A stretch of 64,000 nt of DNA from assembly GCF_012927205.1 (NCBI RefSeq), contig NZ_JABBGC010000001.1, positions 1,054,001 through 1,118,000 of the forward strand, written 5' to 3'. A program made the position numbers and the translations under genes. The notes below the pieces were generated by a model. It saw only the letters and a program-made list of their open reading frames with translations, made no database searches and was not told the origin of the DNA. Within the stretch, counting starts at the first letter, position 1, and the number at the start of each line of letters is the position of its first letter. Shown here piece by piece: positions 8,743 through 18,468 of this stretch. Origin of the DNA: Chitinophaga fulva. Lineage in GTDB: Bacteria > Bacteroidota > Bacteroidia > Chitinophagales > Chitinophagaceae.

Positions 8743-9594
8743 ATGTTAGATGAAGCAGCGCTGAACGCGTTTATCAGAAGCGCCCTGGCAGAAGATATCG
8801 GAAACGGTGACCATTCCACCCTGGCCTGTATTCCGCCGACTGCCAAAGGGAAGGCCGTACTGAAAATAAAAGAAAACGGCATCCTCGCCGGAATGGAAGT
8901 GGCTGCCGCTATTTTTAAATGGCTCGACATGCACACGGTATTCACCCCGTTCAAAAAAGACGGTGATGCCATGGTTGCCGGTGAAACAGCCTTTGAAATT
9001 GAAGCTGCCGTACATACCCTGCTGATGGGAGAAAGGCTGGTGCTCAACTGCATGCAGCGTATGAGCGGTATCGCTACACTTACCCATCAATATGTGGAAC
9101 TGCTGAAAGGGTACCATACCCGTATCCTCGATACCCGTAAAACCACTCCCAATTTCCGCATGCTGGAAAAAGAAGCGGTTCGTATAGGCGGCGGCGTTAA
9201 CCACCGCATGGGGCTCTATGATATGGTGATGCTGAAAGACAACCACATCGATTTTGCCGGTGGCATCACTGCGGCTGTCAATAAAACCGTGGCCTATCTG
9301 GCGGAACGTAAGCTGCCACTGAAAATAGAAGTGGAAACCCGCAACCTGGAAGATGTGAAGGAAGTGCTGGCGGTAGGACAGGTGGACAGGATCATGTTGG
9401 ACAATTTTACGCCTGAACAAATTACCGCCGCGCTGGTGTTAATTAATGGAAAGGTGGAAACTGAAGCCTCCGGTGGTATCAACCTTGATACTATCCAGGC
9501 ATATGCTGAAACCGGGGTGGATTTTATCTCTGTAGGAGCCATCATCCATCATGCTGTAAGTCTGGACCTGAGTCTGAAAGCGATTATATCTTAA
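8743..9594 (+). CDS. nadC: Nicotinate-nucleotide diphosphorylase (carboxylating), NadC
   Basis: This 283-residue quinolinate phosphoribosyltransferase makes nicotinate mononucleotide from quinolinate and PRPP in de novo NAD synthesis. Motifs in order are ERLVLNCMQRMSGIATLT, the substrate-binding ILDTRKTTPNFRMLEK, GGGVNHRMGLYDMVMLKDNH with catalytic-site Lys/Asp/His, KIEVETRNLEDV, IMLDNF and the phosphate-binding EASGGINLD / VDFISVGAI region. Length and motif order are normal. nadA and nadB are not nearby. A lipid-kinase-like gene starts 10 nt downstream, so the two are probably cotranscribed. Confidence 0.96.
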   Translation: MLDEAALNAFIRSALAEDIGNGDHSTLACIPPTAKGKAVLKIKENGILAGMEVAAAIFKWLDMHTVFTPFKKDGDAMVAGETAFEIEAAVHTLLMGERLVLNCMQRMSGIATLTHQYVELLKGYHTRILDTRKTTPNFRMLEKEAVRIGGGVNHRMGLYDMVMLKDNHIDFAGGITAAVNKTVAYLAERKLPLKIEVETRNLEDVKEVLAVGQVDRIMLDNFTPEQITAALVLINGKVETEASGGINLDTIQAYAETGVDFISVGAIIHHAVSLDLSLKAIIS

Positions 9595-9604
9595 AACAGT
9601 TTTT

Positions 9605-10486
9605 TTGAAGAAGATCCTTTTTATCATAAACCGCAAAGCGGGCACAGATCGTGAAAAACGACTGGAGGGAGCCATCAGCAGACATTTCCCGGCAAATCAG
9701 TTTCAGGTGAGCATCACCCATCTGGCTTACCTGGGACATGGCGCTGACCTGGCCAGGGAGGCTGTGAAAAACGGCGTGGATACTGTTGTGGCCGTCGGCG
9801 GCGATGGGTCTATCAATGAAGTAGCCCAGGGCCTCATCGGCAGCAATACCGCGATGGCAATCCTGCCGCTGGGCAGCGGCAATGGTCTGGCCCGTGCGCT
9901 GAAAATACCGCTCGATATTGATAAAGCGCTGCGGCTGATCGTGAACAATAAACAACGTCCCATTGATGTGGGATATGCCAATGAACATTTGTTCCTCAGC
10001 AATGCCGGCGTTGGTTTCGACGCCCTGATCGCAGAGCAGTTCAAACATACAAAAAAGCGGGGCCTCGTGGGATACGCTAAATTGGTGCTTAAAAGCTTCA
10101 GCAGCTACAACCCGGAAGCCTACCACATTAGTATCGATGGCCGTCAGCTGGATGAGAAAGCATTTCTGCTCACCGTGGCCAATGGCAATCAGTTTGGCTA
10201 TGAGTTTAAACTGGCGCCGGGCGCCAGTGTTTTCGACGGGCAGCTGGACCTCTGTATTATGCCACCCGTGCGCTTTTATCACCTGCTTCCTGTAAGTTTT
10301 CATTCGCTGATAGGCAACATCGATAAAACGCGGTATCTTAAACACCTTACTGGAAAGGAAATCACGATTCGTAGTAGTTCCCTGCAATACCTGCAGGTAG
10401 ATGGCGACGCAGTGCCGATCAACGGTGACGGTATGGTACGGTTGTCGGTAAAGCCAGCCGCTATTAAGGTGGTCGTGAATGAATAA
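9605..10486 (+). CDS. Diacylglycerol kinase-family (YegS/DagK-like) lipid kinase
   Basis: This 293-residue protein belongs to the diacylglycerol/sphingosine/YegS kinase family. It has the nucleotide-binding loop VAVGGDGSINEVAQGL (about residues 60-75) and ILPLGSGNGLARAL (about 88-101), and a beta-sandwich C-terminal domain with YLQVDGDAVPING. The family phosphorylates lipids such as diacylglycerol with ATP at the membrane face; the actual substrate is unknown. The start is a TTG at 9605 (no in-frame ATG lies upstream in the gap), giving the expected KKILFIINRKAG N-terminus. It lies 10 nt after nadC and just before the SUI1-type gene. Confidence 0.88.
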   Translation: MKKILFIINRKAGTDREKRLEGAISRHFPANQFQVSITHLAYLGHGADLAREAVKNGVDTVVAVGGDGSINEVAQGLIGSNTAMAILPLGSGNGLARALKIPLDIDKALRLIVNNKQRPIDVGYANEHLFLSNAGVGFDALIAEQFKHTKKRGLVGYAKLVLKSFSSYNPEAYHISIDGRQLDEKAFLLTVANGNQFGYEFKLAPGASVFDGQLDLCIMPPVRFYHLLPVSFHSLIGNIDKTRYLKHLTGKEITIRSSSLQYLQVDGDAVPINGDGMVRLSVKPAAIKVVVNE

Positions 10487-10504
10487 CCTCTAAACTTTTG
10501 TACA

Positions 10505-10843
10505 ATGACCAAGAAAAAAAATACCCCTGGCAACGGGATTGTATATTCTACTGATCCTAATTTTTCTTTTGAACCGGAACATAGGGAAGAACAGGAAACC
10601 CTCTCCCCTGCTGAGCAGCAGCTGAGAGTGAAACTGGATACCAAACAACGTGCGGGCAAAGTAGTGACGCTGGTAGATGGTTTTATAGGGAAAGATGAAG
10701 ATGCAGAGAAACTGGGGAAAGACCTGAAGACAAAATGTGGCACCGGCGGCAGTGTAAAAGATGGCCAGATACTGATCCAGGGAGACTATAAAGAGAAAGT
10801 GATCAAGTGGTTGCAGGATTGGGGCTATAAAAAAACCAAATAA
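10505..10843 (+). CDS. SUI1/eIF1-family translation initiation factor (YciH-like)
   Basis: This 112-residue protein has a SUI1 domain over its C-terminal two thirds: QRAGKVVTLVDGFIGKDED, KTKCGTGGSVKDG and GDYKEKVIKWLQDWGY. It resembles archaeal/eukaryotic aIF1/eIF1 and E. coli YciH, a small ribosome-binding protein proposed to check initiator-tRNA/start-codon pairing. The N-terminal 35 residues are polar and probably disordered. The gap to the lipid kinase gene upstream is 18 nt, and the gene is followed by a long inverted repeat rather than a typical U-tailed terminator. Confidence 0.9.
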   Translation: MTKKKNTPGNGIVYSTDPNFSFEPEHREEQETLSPAEQQLRVKLDTKQRAGKVVTLVDGFIGKDEDAEKLGKDLKTKCGTGGSVKDGQILIQGDYKEKVIKWLQDWGYKKTK

Positions 10844-10852
10844 AACTATTTA

Positions 10853-10923
10853 GACATTTAGGTATTTGGTTATTGAAGAACGCTTGCCCATAAGGCTCTT
10901 CAATAACCAAATATCTAAATGTC
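10853..10923. repeat. Long intergenic inverted repeat (27-nt arms)
   Basis: Arms 10853-10879 and 10897-10923 match over 27 nt with one G-T type mismatch, around a 17-nt loop. The arms are AT-rich (core TATTTGGTTATTGAAGA). The repeat fills the space between two convergent genes. A related imperfect palindrome lies at 51299-51421. Confidence 0.85.
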
Positions 10924-10938
10924 AAAATGATCAAATGA

Positions 10939-11919
<981 letters not shown>

Positions 11920-11940
11920 ATAGTTAAATTTTTATGATGT

Positions 11941-11970
11941 CAAAATTAACCAGCGGTAAGGGGATGGCAA
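11941..11970 (-). promoter_or_regulatory. Consensus promoter of the aldo/keto reductase gene
   Basis: On the minus strand TTG (11970-11968), a 19-nt spacer and TAATTTTG (11948-11941) match the Bacteroidota TTG-N19-TAnnTTTG consensus. The -7 element ends 21 nt before the ATG at 11919. Confidence 0.65.
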
Positions 11971-12008
11971 TTGTAGCAGGCAAAGTATTACTTGTAAAAA
12001 TCAAAGTA

Positions 12009-12938
12009 TTACTGTATCCTGTAGATGTGGGGGGACTGCCCGCTATGGTTTTTAAAGAAATGCGTGAAGTTCCCGGGCTCTTCAAAGCCGAGGCACCAGG
12101 CTATTTCCGCAATTTGCCAGTTGGTGTGGATCAATAACAGCCGCGCTTCCAGCAGCAGGCGCATGCGGATATGTTCGCTCACGGTACGGCCGGTAGCTTG
12201 TTTTACGCAGGCATTCAGATGGTTGGGATGTGTATTCAGGTTCACCGCAAATTCTTTCGCGGATTTCAGTTTCACCTGGTGATGATTGTACTCGATAGGA
12301 AACTGTTTTTCCAGCATATCGGTAAAGCGGTGGGCAAGTGCCTGTGCAGCGGTTTGTGACCGTTGCGGAGCCTGCGCTTCTGTGGCCAGCCGCTTGCCTT
12401 CCAGCATCAGTAACCGCAGGTAAATGAGAATGGCTTCCTGTTTAAAGGCTGCATTTTCATGATACTCCTTCAGTAGCTGCCGGAAGATAGATTGGAGGTA
12501 ATCACTTTGCTGCTGGTTGAGTTTGAATACCGCCCTGGCGCCCAGTTGTAATAACGGATGGTGGAGCAGGTCTTCGTGCGGTGCATGTACTGAGTCAAAC
12601 AACAGATCGGTGAAAAGGCAGAAGTAGCCTTCCTGTTCGTCTGATGTGGCCCTCCATGTTTTTATCTCATGTGGATTAAGAAACAGCAAGGTAGGACCAT
12701 CTATGTCAAAACGATCTTCTCCCATGGTGAATATACCGGAGCCTTTGCTGATAACGCTGATTTTGTAATAATCGCGCCTGCTGGCGGTGACTTCGTCCAC
12801 GCAAGGGTGATCTGTCCGGTCATGTACGGCAAAGCTGCCTTTCAGCGGTGCTTTGGGTATCATGTGCGGGGAATACAGTTTTTCAGTGAAGTCCTCCATT
12901 CTTTGCAGCAGAATGGAAGGGGTTTTTTGAGTAGACAT
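12009..12938 (-). CDS. AraC-family transcriptional regulator
   Basis: This 309-residue regulator has an N-terminal cupin-like AraC_binding domain (about residues 35-170, with DRFDIDGPTLLFLNPHEI) and a C-terminal double helix-turn-helix (about 215-309). The first HTH is SAKEFAVNLNTHPNHLNACV and the second IAEIAWCLGFEEPGNFTHFF. Such proteins bind a small effector and activate adjacent genes; the aldo/keto reductase 89 nt downstream is the obvious candidate target. The ATG at 12938 was chosen over a TTG two codons upstream. A TACATTTG -7 element (12942-12949, minus strand) ends 3 nt before this ATG, so the mRNA may be leaderless or begin at the Met at 12899. Confidence 0.9.
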   Translation of the reverse strand: MSTQKTPSILLQRMEDFTEKLYSPHMIPKAPLKGSFAVHDRTDHPCVDEVTASRRDYYKISVISKGSGIFTMGEDRFDIDGPTLLFLNPHEIKTWRATSDEQEGYFCLFTDLLFDSVHAPHEDLLHHPLLQLGARAVFKLNQQQSDYLQSIFRQLLKEYHENAAFKQEAILIYLRLLMLEGKRLATEAQAPQRSQTAAQALAHRFTDMLEKQFPIEYNHHQVKLKSAKEFAVNLNTHPNHLNACVKQATGRTVSEHIRMRLLLEARLLLIHTNWQIAEIAWCLGFEEPGNFTHFFKNHSGQSPHIYRIQ

Positions 12939-13137
12939 AATCAAATGTAGGGGTTTCCCGATAAATTTTTCACTGTCAGATTAACTGACTATGTTAAGTT
13001 TTTATACGAGCTGATGTCTTCAAATCCTTTACTGTATTGAATGATCTTATTAAGTGCAACAGTGTTGCGAATTCATTTTTGATTTATTTCTAAAAATTTC
13101 ACAATTTGTTAACGCCTTTATCAACCAAAATCTTGTT

Positions 13138-13261
13138 ATCATCGATGCCCTTGATGATCCCTTGCAAAGAGCGTCCTGCCTTGCATAGCGGATAAGCAAG
13201 ATATTAAAGTTACCTGCGGAACGACTGTGCTTTCCAAGACAGTTTTCCGCTTTTTTATTTT
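13138..13261 (+). ncRNA. Candidate structured leader or small RNA ending in a terminator
   Basis: Three hairpins occur in series. The first has arms 13138-13143 and 13153-13158 (atcatc/gatgat); the second 13180-13184 and 13196-13200 (cttgc/gcaag). The third is a terminator-like stem, 13216-13228 with 13239-13250 (gcggaa..actgt/acagt.ttccgc), followed by a T-rich tail to 13261. The element ends 15 nt before the ATG of the GT39 gene, so it would either terminate a separate small RNA or attenuate that gene. I could not match it to a riboswitch I know, and no SRP-RNA signature is present. Confidence 0.5.
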
Positions 13262-13276
13262 GCTGACAATTTAATC

Positions 13277-14866
13277 ATGTCGCTGACATTTGATCAATCA
13301 AAATCGCATTCTATGGAGCTGAGCCAGCGTCGTACTTCCCTGTTATTGCTCTTGCTGTTTCTGGTGTTTAAAATAGTGTTTCAGTTTACGGTGGTGAATC
13401 CGGCATACGGTCTGCACCGCGATGAGTACCTGCATCTGGATATGGGATATCATCTGGCGGCAGGGTATTTATCGGTGCCGCCTTTTACCGCATTCAGCTC
13501 TCTTCTGATCAGATGGCTGGGCGGCGGTGAGTTTTGGGTCCGGTTTTTTCCGGCATTGTATGGTGCGCTGACCATGGTCATTATATGGAGAATGGTACGT
13601 TTCCTGGGTGGCGGACTGTATGCTCAGGCACTGGCGCTGTCAGTATTTGTTTGTTCCGCTTTTTCCCGCTTAAATGTGCTTTATCAGCCCAACTCTTTTG
13701 ATGTGCTGATATGGGCGCTGATATGCTGGCTGATGATGCGTTATCTGCAAAGTCTGCAGGGCAAATGGCTCTTGTGGGTTGGTGTAGTGACAGGCATCGG
13801 GCTGCTCAATAAATATACGGTGGCGGTATTGGTGGCCGGCTGGCTGCTGGCATTGCTGTTGTCATCGCACCGGCGCATATTCCGGGAGAAAGATTTGTAC
13901 CTGGGAGGACTGATTGCACTGATATTGGCGGCGCCGAACCTGATATGGCAGATACAACAAGGTTTTCCGGTGCTGCATCATATGAATGAGCTGGCTGCTA
14001 CCCAGTTGGTGCTGGTGAACCGGATGGATTTTGTAGTGGACCAGTTTGTGTATTTCCTGGGTGGGGCTTTTCTGATTGTGGCAGCGTTGGTAGGGTTGTT
14101 GTTCTACTGGCCCTACCGGTTGTACCGCGTAGTTTTGCTGATGTATGTGCTGGTGATATTGCTGCTGGTCTATATGCGGGCCAAGAGTTATTATGGCCTT
14201 GGGTTATACCCAGTGTTGATTGCCTTTGGTTGTGCTTACTGGGAGCGTGTTTTCCGGAATGGTTGGAGCCGTTATCTGCGGGTATTATGGCTGGCTATCG
14301 TCGTCATTCCTTTTGTGTATTTGCTGAATGTGATGTTCCCGGTGCTGAGCCCGGAAAAAGCGCAGGAGAAAGGGCACAAGTTTGCGGCCTTGGGGATGTT
14401 GCGCTGGGAAGACGGGAAAAGTCATGTGCTGCCGCAGGATTTTGCAGACATGCTTGGCTGGAAAGAAGCTTCTCAGTTGGTCATGCAAGCCTGGCAGCGA
14501 ATACCGGAGCAGGCCAGAAAAAACACCCTGGTAATCTGCGATAATTATGGGGAGGCCGGAGCGCTCAATTATTACAACCGGGGCCAGATGCCGGCGGCGG
14601 TATCTTTCAGTGCAGACTACGTGTACTGGTTTCCCAGGCTGGACACACTGCAATATATTGTGTTACTGGGCAAGGAGCCCTCTGAAGCCTATCGTCCGCT
14701 GATTGGGCGGACAGAAGTGGTAGGCGCGGTGCAGGATACACTGGCCCGGGAATATGGCAGCAGTGTGTACCTGCTGTCTGAGCTGTCGCCCCAGGTGCCG
14801 GTGTTGCTGCAGAAAGGTGTGCAGATGAAACAGCAGAGCTACCGCTGGAAACAGGGTGGGCGCTGA
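13277..14866 (+). CDS. GT39-type membrane glycosyltransferase (ArnT/PMT-like)
   Basis: This 529-residue polytopic membrane protein has about 10-12 hydrophobic helices and the N-terminal periplasmic signature of the PMT_2/ArnT group. That signature is NPAYGLHRDEYLHLDMGYHL (about residues 37-56), where acidic residues at the end of the first loop are catalytic in the family. The C-terminal 150 residues form a soluble, probably periplasmic, domain. Family members transfer sugars from undecaprenyl-phosphate donors to lipids or proteins; donor and acceptor are unknown here. The start at 13277 could also be the Met at 13313. The upstream terminator-like stem leaves little room for a separate promoter. 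Confidence 0.83.
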   Translation: MSLTFDQSKSHSMELSQRRTSLLLLLLFLVFKIVFQFTVVNPAYGLHRDEYLHLDMGYHLAAGYLSVPPFTAFSSLLIRWLGGGEFWVRFFPALYGALTMVIIWRMVRFLGGGLYAQALALSVFVCSAFSRLNVLYQPNSFDVLIWALICWLMMRYLQSLQGKWLLWVGVVTGIGLLNKYTVAVLVAGWLLALLLSSHRRIFREKDLYLGGLIALILAAPNLIWQIQQGFPVLHHMNELAATQLVLVNRMDFVVDQFVYFLGGAFLIVAALVGLLFYWPYRLYRVVLLMYVLVILLLVYMRAKSYYGLGLYPVLIAFGCAYWERVFRNGWSRYLRVLWLAIVVIPFVYLLNVMFPVLSPEKAQEKGHKFAALGMLRWEDGKSHVLPQDFADMLGWKEASQLVMQAWQRIPEQARKNTLVICDNYGEAGALNYYNRGQMPAAVSFSADYVYWFPRLDTLQYIVLLGKEPSEAYRPLIGRTEVVGAVQDTLAREYGSSVYLLSELSPQVPVLLQKGVQMKQQSYRWKQGGR

Positions 14867-15042
14867 TTGTTTCCGAAAACCGCTTTGCTGCCGAAATAAG
14901 TGTTTGCGCCGCAGCGATAACAGCCTGATGGGCGGTGTCGCTGCTGTTGCTTAGTATAGTATCTGGAGGTTGAGGATGTTTAACCCTGTTAACGATATAT
15001 CCCGTTGTGTTGGATGGTTTCTTGACCAGGAGGAGAGTACTG

Positions 15043-15786
15043 TTATCTGTTCAGTACAAATTCCACCTCTCCGAAGCCAAATTGCAGGATTTCGCCGTCC
15101 CGCTCGAGGCAGAGGTGTCCATCGGGCAATACGTCCCGGATGGTGCCCTGAAAAACGATGCCGTCTTTCCGGTACAGGCCGGGTTGTTGCCAACGGAAGA
15201 GTTTCGATCTGTATTCTGCCAGTAGTGTATCAAGAGCGGACATCTGCAGTGTCCGGATGCGGGCATCCAGGCAGCGGCAGAGTTCCTGCGCCATGGTGGC
15301 AGCGTCCCAGGTTTTGCCGGTGATCTGTTTTAATGAGACTGCATTGGGGAGGTCGTCAGGGAATTTCCCCTGATTCAGGTTGAGCCCGATTCCAATAATG
15401 GCATAATGCCACATATTGCCCCGTAATACATTTTCTATCAGGATCCCTCCTGCCTTTCTGTCACGCCAGTAAATATCATTGGGCCATTTGATAATGGTTT
15501 CATCGCCGGCATGGGCTGAGAGGAAATCATGTGTGGCGAGGGCTACCGCCATGCTCAGCATGAATTGACGGGAAAGCGGTAACATGGCTGGTTGCAGCGC
15601 AACAGAGAGCGCCATTATATCGCCGGGCCGGGCTATCCATTGTTTGCCACGGGTCCCTTTTCCTGCTGTCTGGTTGCTGGTAAACCAGGCTGTGCCGGAT
15701 GTCACCTGGCCCGAATTTACCTGCTCCATGGCATAGTTATTGGTGCTGTCAATTTCGTCTAAAATATAAAACGGGTGTCCTACCAC
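15043..15786 (-). CDS. birA: Biotin--[acetyl-CoA-carboxylase] ligase, BirA (catalytic form)
   Basis: This 247-residue protein contains only the catalytic and C-terminal domains of BirA and lacks the N-terminal DNA-binding domain of the E. coli protein, so it is an enzyme and not a biotin repressor. It joins biotin to the carboxyl carrier protein via biotinyl-AMP. Motifs are ILDEIDSTNNYAME, TAGKGTRGKQWIARPGDIM (the biotin/AMP loop, altered from GRGRRGR), KWPNDIYWRDRKAGGILIEN with the catalytic Lys, and AIIGIGLNLNQ. The start is a GTG at 15786. It is divergent from rsfS. Confidence 0.93.
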   Translation of the reverse strand: MVGHPFYILDEIDSTNNYAMEQVNSGQVTSGTAWFTSNQTAGKGTRGKQWIARPGDIMALSVALQPAMLPLSRQFMLSMAVALATHDFLSAHAGDETIIKWPNDIYWRDRKAGGILIENVLRGNMWHYAIIGIGLNLNQGKFPDDLPNAVSLKQITGKTWDAATMAQELCRCLDARIRTLQMSALDTLLAEYRSKLFRWQQPGLYRKDGIVFQGTIRDVLPDGHLCLERDGEILQFGFGEVEFVLNR

Positions 15787-15900
15787 ATGAACCTTTTTTA
15801 GTCTGAAAACAGCCGGAAAAGTAATTCATTTTATTATTTTCTTAACATTTGTAGGCCCTGAAGCATGATATTTCTGCATGTTATATTAGTGCTTGTTTAG

Positions 15901-15908
15901 TAACTTTG
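15901..15908 (+). promoter_or_regulatory. -7 element for the rsfS-ftsH unit
   Basis: TAACTTTG exactly matches TAnnTTTG. It ends 36 nt before the TTG start of rsfS. No good TTG is visible at the -33 distance. Confidence 0.45.
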
Positions 15909-15944
15909 ACAATTAAAGTTTATTTTTAACAAAAACGAGATTTA

Positions 15945-16349
15945 TTGGCACCCTTAACCGTTCTGAGCACGAGGAAAAAGGCCCAAACGCGCCTGACCAG
16001 AGAAAGTGAAATTTTTACCACCATCATAAAAGCCATACAGGAAAAGAAGGGGGAAAATATCGTATCCCTGGATCTACGCCAGATTCCTGAAGCTGTGGCC
16101 GATTTCTTTGTAATATGTGAAGCCAATTCCAATACCCAGGTAAGAGCTATCGCCGATTTTGTAGCACACGAAGTAGAACTGAAGCTAGGTGAAGCCCCTT
16201 ATAAACACGAGGGTTTTACTGCTCAACAGTGGATACTGGTGGACTACGTAAACATTGTAGTGCATATTTTTCAGCCGGAAACAAGGAAGTTCTATAATCT
16301 CGAAGAAATGTGGAGTGATGCCGACAGGATGGACCACAACGATGACTGA
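15945..16349 (+). CDS. rsfS: Ribosome silencing factor RsfS
   Basis: This 134-residue RsfS/DUF143 protein binds ribosomal protein L14 and blocks subunit joining when nutrients are short. The domain spans residues 20-125: IFTTIIKAIQEKKGENIVSL, VADFFVICEANSNTQVRAIA, HEGFTAQQWILVDYVNIVVH and FYNLEEMWSDA, all typical. The start is a TTG at 15945 (encoding the APLTVLS N-terminus); there is no in-frame ATG before the domain. ftsH begins 77 nt downstream, so the genes may be cotranscribed. Confidence 0.94.
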   Translation: MAPLTVLSTRKKAQTRLTRESEIFTTIIKAIQEKKGENIVSLDLRQIPEAVADFFVICEANSNTQVRAIADFVAHEVELKLGEAPYKHEGFTAQQWILVDYVNIVVHIFQPETRKFYNLEEMWSDADRMDHNDD

Positions 16350-16426
16350 ACAAAACAGTCGTGAAAGTATTAATTATTATATAAATATTCTGATTGTAAT
16401 AAACATCCGTAAAGGAGCGTAAGATT

Positions 16427-18460
16427 ATGGAAAAAGGAGGCAATAACTTCAACAAGGGTTCAGAGAAATCTCCAAAGAAAGGACCGAAGTTCAATATATA
16501 CTGGGTATATGCTTTTATTGGCATCGCCCTGCTCGCAATGAACTTCTTCCCCGATTTCAGACCCTCTACCAAAGAGATCAGCTTCCAGGAATTTCAGGTA
16601 AGTTATTTGAAACCTGGGGACGTAGATAAATTGGTCGTAGTAAACAAGAAATATGTAGAAGTCTACATAAAACAGGACAGTCTTAAACTGCCTAAATTCA
16701 CGGAAGTGGCCAGAAGCCGTTTTGGCGGCGGCCTGAATCCGGGTCCTCACTACCGTTTCTCTATTGGTAGTGAAGAAAGTTTTAAAAAGGATATCGACAA
16801 AGCCCAGGAAGGGGTACCTATTGAAAATCAGGTTAAAATCTCCTATGACGAACGTCAAAGCTGGTTTGAACCGATCTTCCAGTTACTGTTGCCCATTATC
16901 CTGATCATTGGCCTGTGGGTATTGCTGATGCGTAAAATGGGCGGCCCTGCCGGCGGTAGCGGTGGCCCGGGTGGTATCTTCAATATCGGTAAGTCAAAAG
17001 CCACTTTGTTTGATAAAGGTACCCGCGTGAACATCACGTTCAACGATGTAGCCGGCCTCGACGAAGCGAAAGTGGAAGTGATGGAGATCGTGGACTTCCT
17101 GAAAAATCCGAAAAAATACACCGCTCTGGGTGGTAAAATACCGAAAGGCGCCCTGCTGGTAGGCCCTCCGGGTACCGGTAAAACCCTGCTGGCGAAAGCA
17201 ATGGCAGGTGAAGCACAGGTACCTTTCTTCTCCATGTCCGGTTCCGATTTCGTGGAACTGTTCGTGGGGGTAGGTGCCAGCCGTGTACGTGACCTGTTCA
17301 AACAAGCCCGCGAAAAAGCGCCTTGTATCATTTTCATCGATGAAATTGATGCGATCGGTCGCGCCAGAGGTAAAAACGTGATGATGAGCAACGACGAAAG
17401 GGAAAACACCCTGAACCAGCTGCTCGTGGAAATGGACGGTTTCGGTACCGACAGCGGTATCATCATCCTCGCGGCCACTAACCGCCCGGATGTACTGGAC
17501 AGCGCCCTGCTGCGCCCAGGCCGTTTCGACCGTCAGATCTCTATCGACAAGCCAGATCTGGCCGGAAGAGAAACCATCTTTGAAGTACACCTGAAGCCGA
17601 TCAAAACATCCCCTAACCTGGATGTGAAGAAACTGGCCTCCATGACGCCTGGCTTTGCAGGTGCCGATATCGCCAACGTATGTAACGAAGCGGCCCTGAT
17701 CGCTGCCCGTAAAGGCAAAACCCAGGTGGAAATGGAAGACTTCAACGACGCTATTGACCGTGTGATCGGTGGTCTCGAGAAGAAAAACAAAATCATCTCC
17801 CCGGAAGAAAAAGAAGTCATCGCTTATCACGAAGCCGGACACGCTATCTGCGGATGGTACCTCGAACACGCTAACCCGCTGGTAAAGGTGACAATCGTTC
17901 CCCGTGGTGTGGCTGCGCTTGGATACGCACAATACCTGCCGAAAGAACAATACCTGTACAATACCGAACAACTGCTCGACGATATCTGCATGACCCTCGG
18001 CGGCCGTGCGGTAGAAGAACTGGTATTCGGTAAAATATCCACCGGCGCACAAAACGACCTGCAGGTAATTACCCGCATGGCCTACGCTATGGTGACCGTA
18101 TACGGTATGAACGATAAAATAGGCAATGTGTCTTTCTATGATCCAAACAGCGATCAGTCGTTCACCAAACCTTATTCTGAAGAAACATCCCGGATGATCG
18201 ATGAAGAGGTAAGGAAACTGATCGATGCGGCTTATGTCAGGACTAAAAACCTGCTGACCGAAAGAATGGAACAGGTGAAAACCCTCGCCAAGGAACTGCT
18301 GCAAAAAGAAGTTTTATACCAGGCCGACCTGGAAAGACTGATTGGTAAACGCCCTTATGATGTGCCGAGAGAACATCACCTGGGTAAAGAAGGCATGACT
18401 ACTGACGGTGTACATCCGACAGACATCATCAACCCTTCTCCTTCACCTGCTAATGCATAA
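16427..18460 (+). CDS. ftsH: FtsH, membrane-bound ATP-dependent zinc metalloprotease
   Basis: This 677-residue protein degrades misfolded membrane proteins and short-lived regulators. Domains in order are: a first transmembrane helix (about 24-42); a periplasmic FtsH_ext domain; a second helix (about 150-167, [15 protein letters not shown]); and a Gly-rich linker. The AAA+ module has Walker A GPPGTGKT (about 248), Walker [13 protein letters not shown] and [11 protein letters not shown]. The M41 peptidase domain has the zinc motif HEAGH (about 468-472). The C-terminus is polar. All catalytic residues are present. The gene is followed 8 nt later by the LUD-domain gene. Confidence 0.98.
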   Translation: MEKGGNNFNKGSEKSPKKGPKFNIYWVYAFIGIALLAMNFFPDFRPSTKEISFQEFQVSYLKPGDVDKLVVVNKKYVEVYIKQDSLKLPKFTEVARSRFGGGLNPGPHYRFSIGSEESFKKDIDKAQEGVPIENQVKISYDERQSWFEPIFQLLLPIILIIGLWVLLMRKMGGPAGGSGGPGGIFNIGKSKATLFDKGTRVNITFNDVAGLDEAKVEVMEIVDFLKNPKKYTALGGKIPKGALLVGPPGTGKTLLAKAMAGEAQVPFFSMSGSDFVELFVGVGASRVRDLFKQAREKAPCIIFIDEIDAIGRARGKNVMMSNDERENTLNQLLVEMDGFGTDSGIIILAATNRPDVLDSALLRPGRFDRQISIDKPDLAGRETIFEVHLKPIKTSPNLDVKKLASMTPGFAGADIANVCNEAALIAARKGKTQVEMEDFNDAIDRVIGGLEKKNKIISPEEKEVIAYHEAGHAICGWYLEHANPLVKVTIVPRGVAALGYAQYLPKEQYLYNTEQLLDDICMTLGGRAVEELVFGKISTGAQNDLQVITRMAYAMVTVYGMNDKIGNVSFYDPNSDQSFTKPYSEETSRMIDEEVRKLIDAAYVRTKNLLTERMEQVKTLAKELLQKEVLYQADLERLIGKRPYDVPREHHLGKEGMTTDGVHPTDIINPSPSPANA

Positions 18461-18468
18461 ATTTTGAT

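Noticed and set aside
13138..13261. 6S RNA or SRP RNA identity for the structured element
   Set aside because: No long closing stem between the ends and no SRP signature; it is kept only as an unclassified structured RNA.
16994..18304. A 436-codon open frame on the minus strand inside ftsH
   Set aside because: It is antisense to a fully motif-supported gene, has no recognisable family, and is explained by the codon bias of ftsH.
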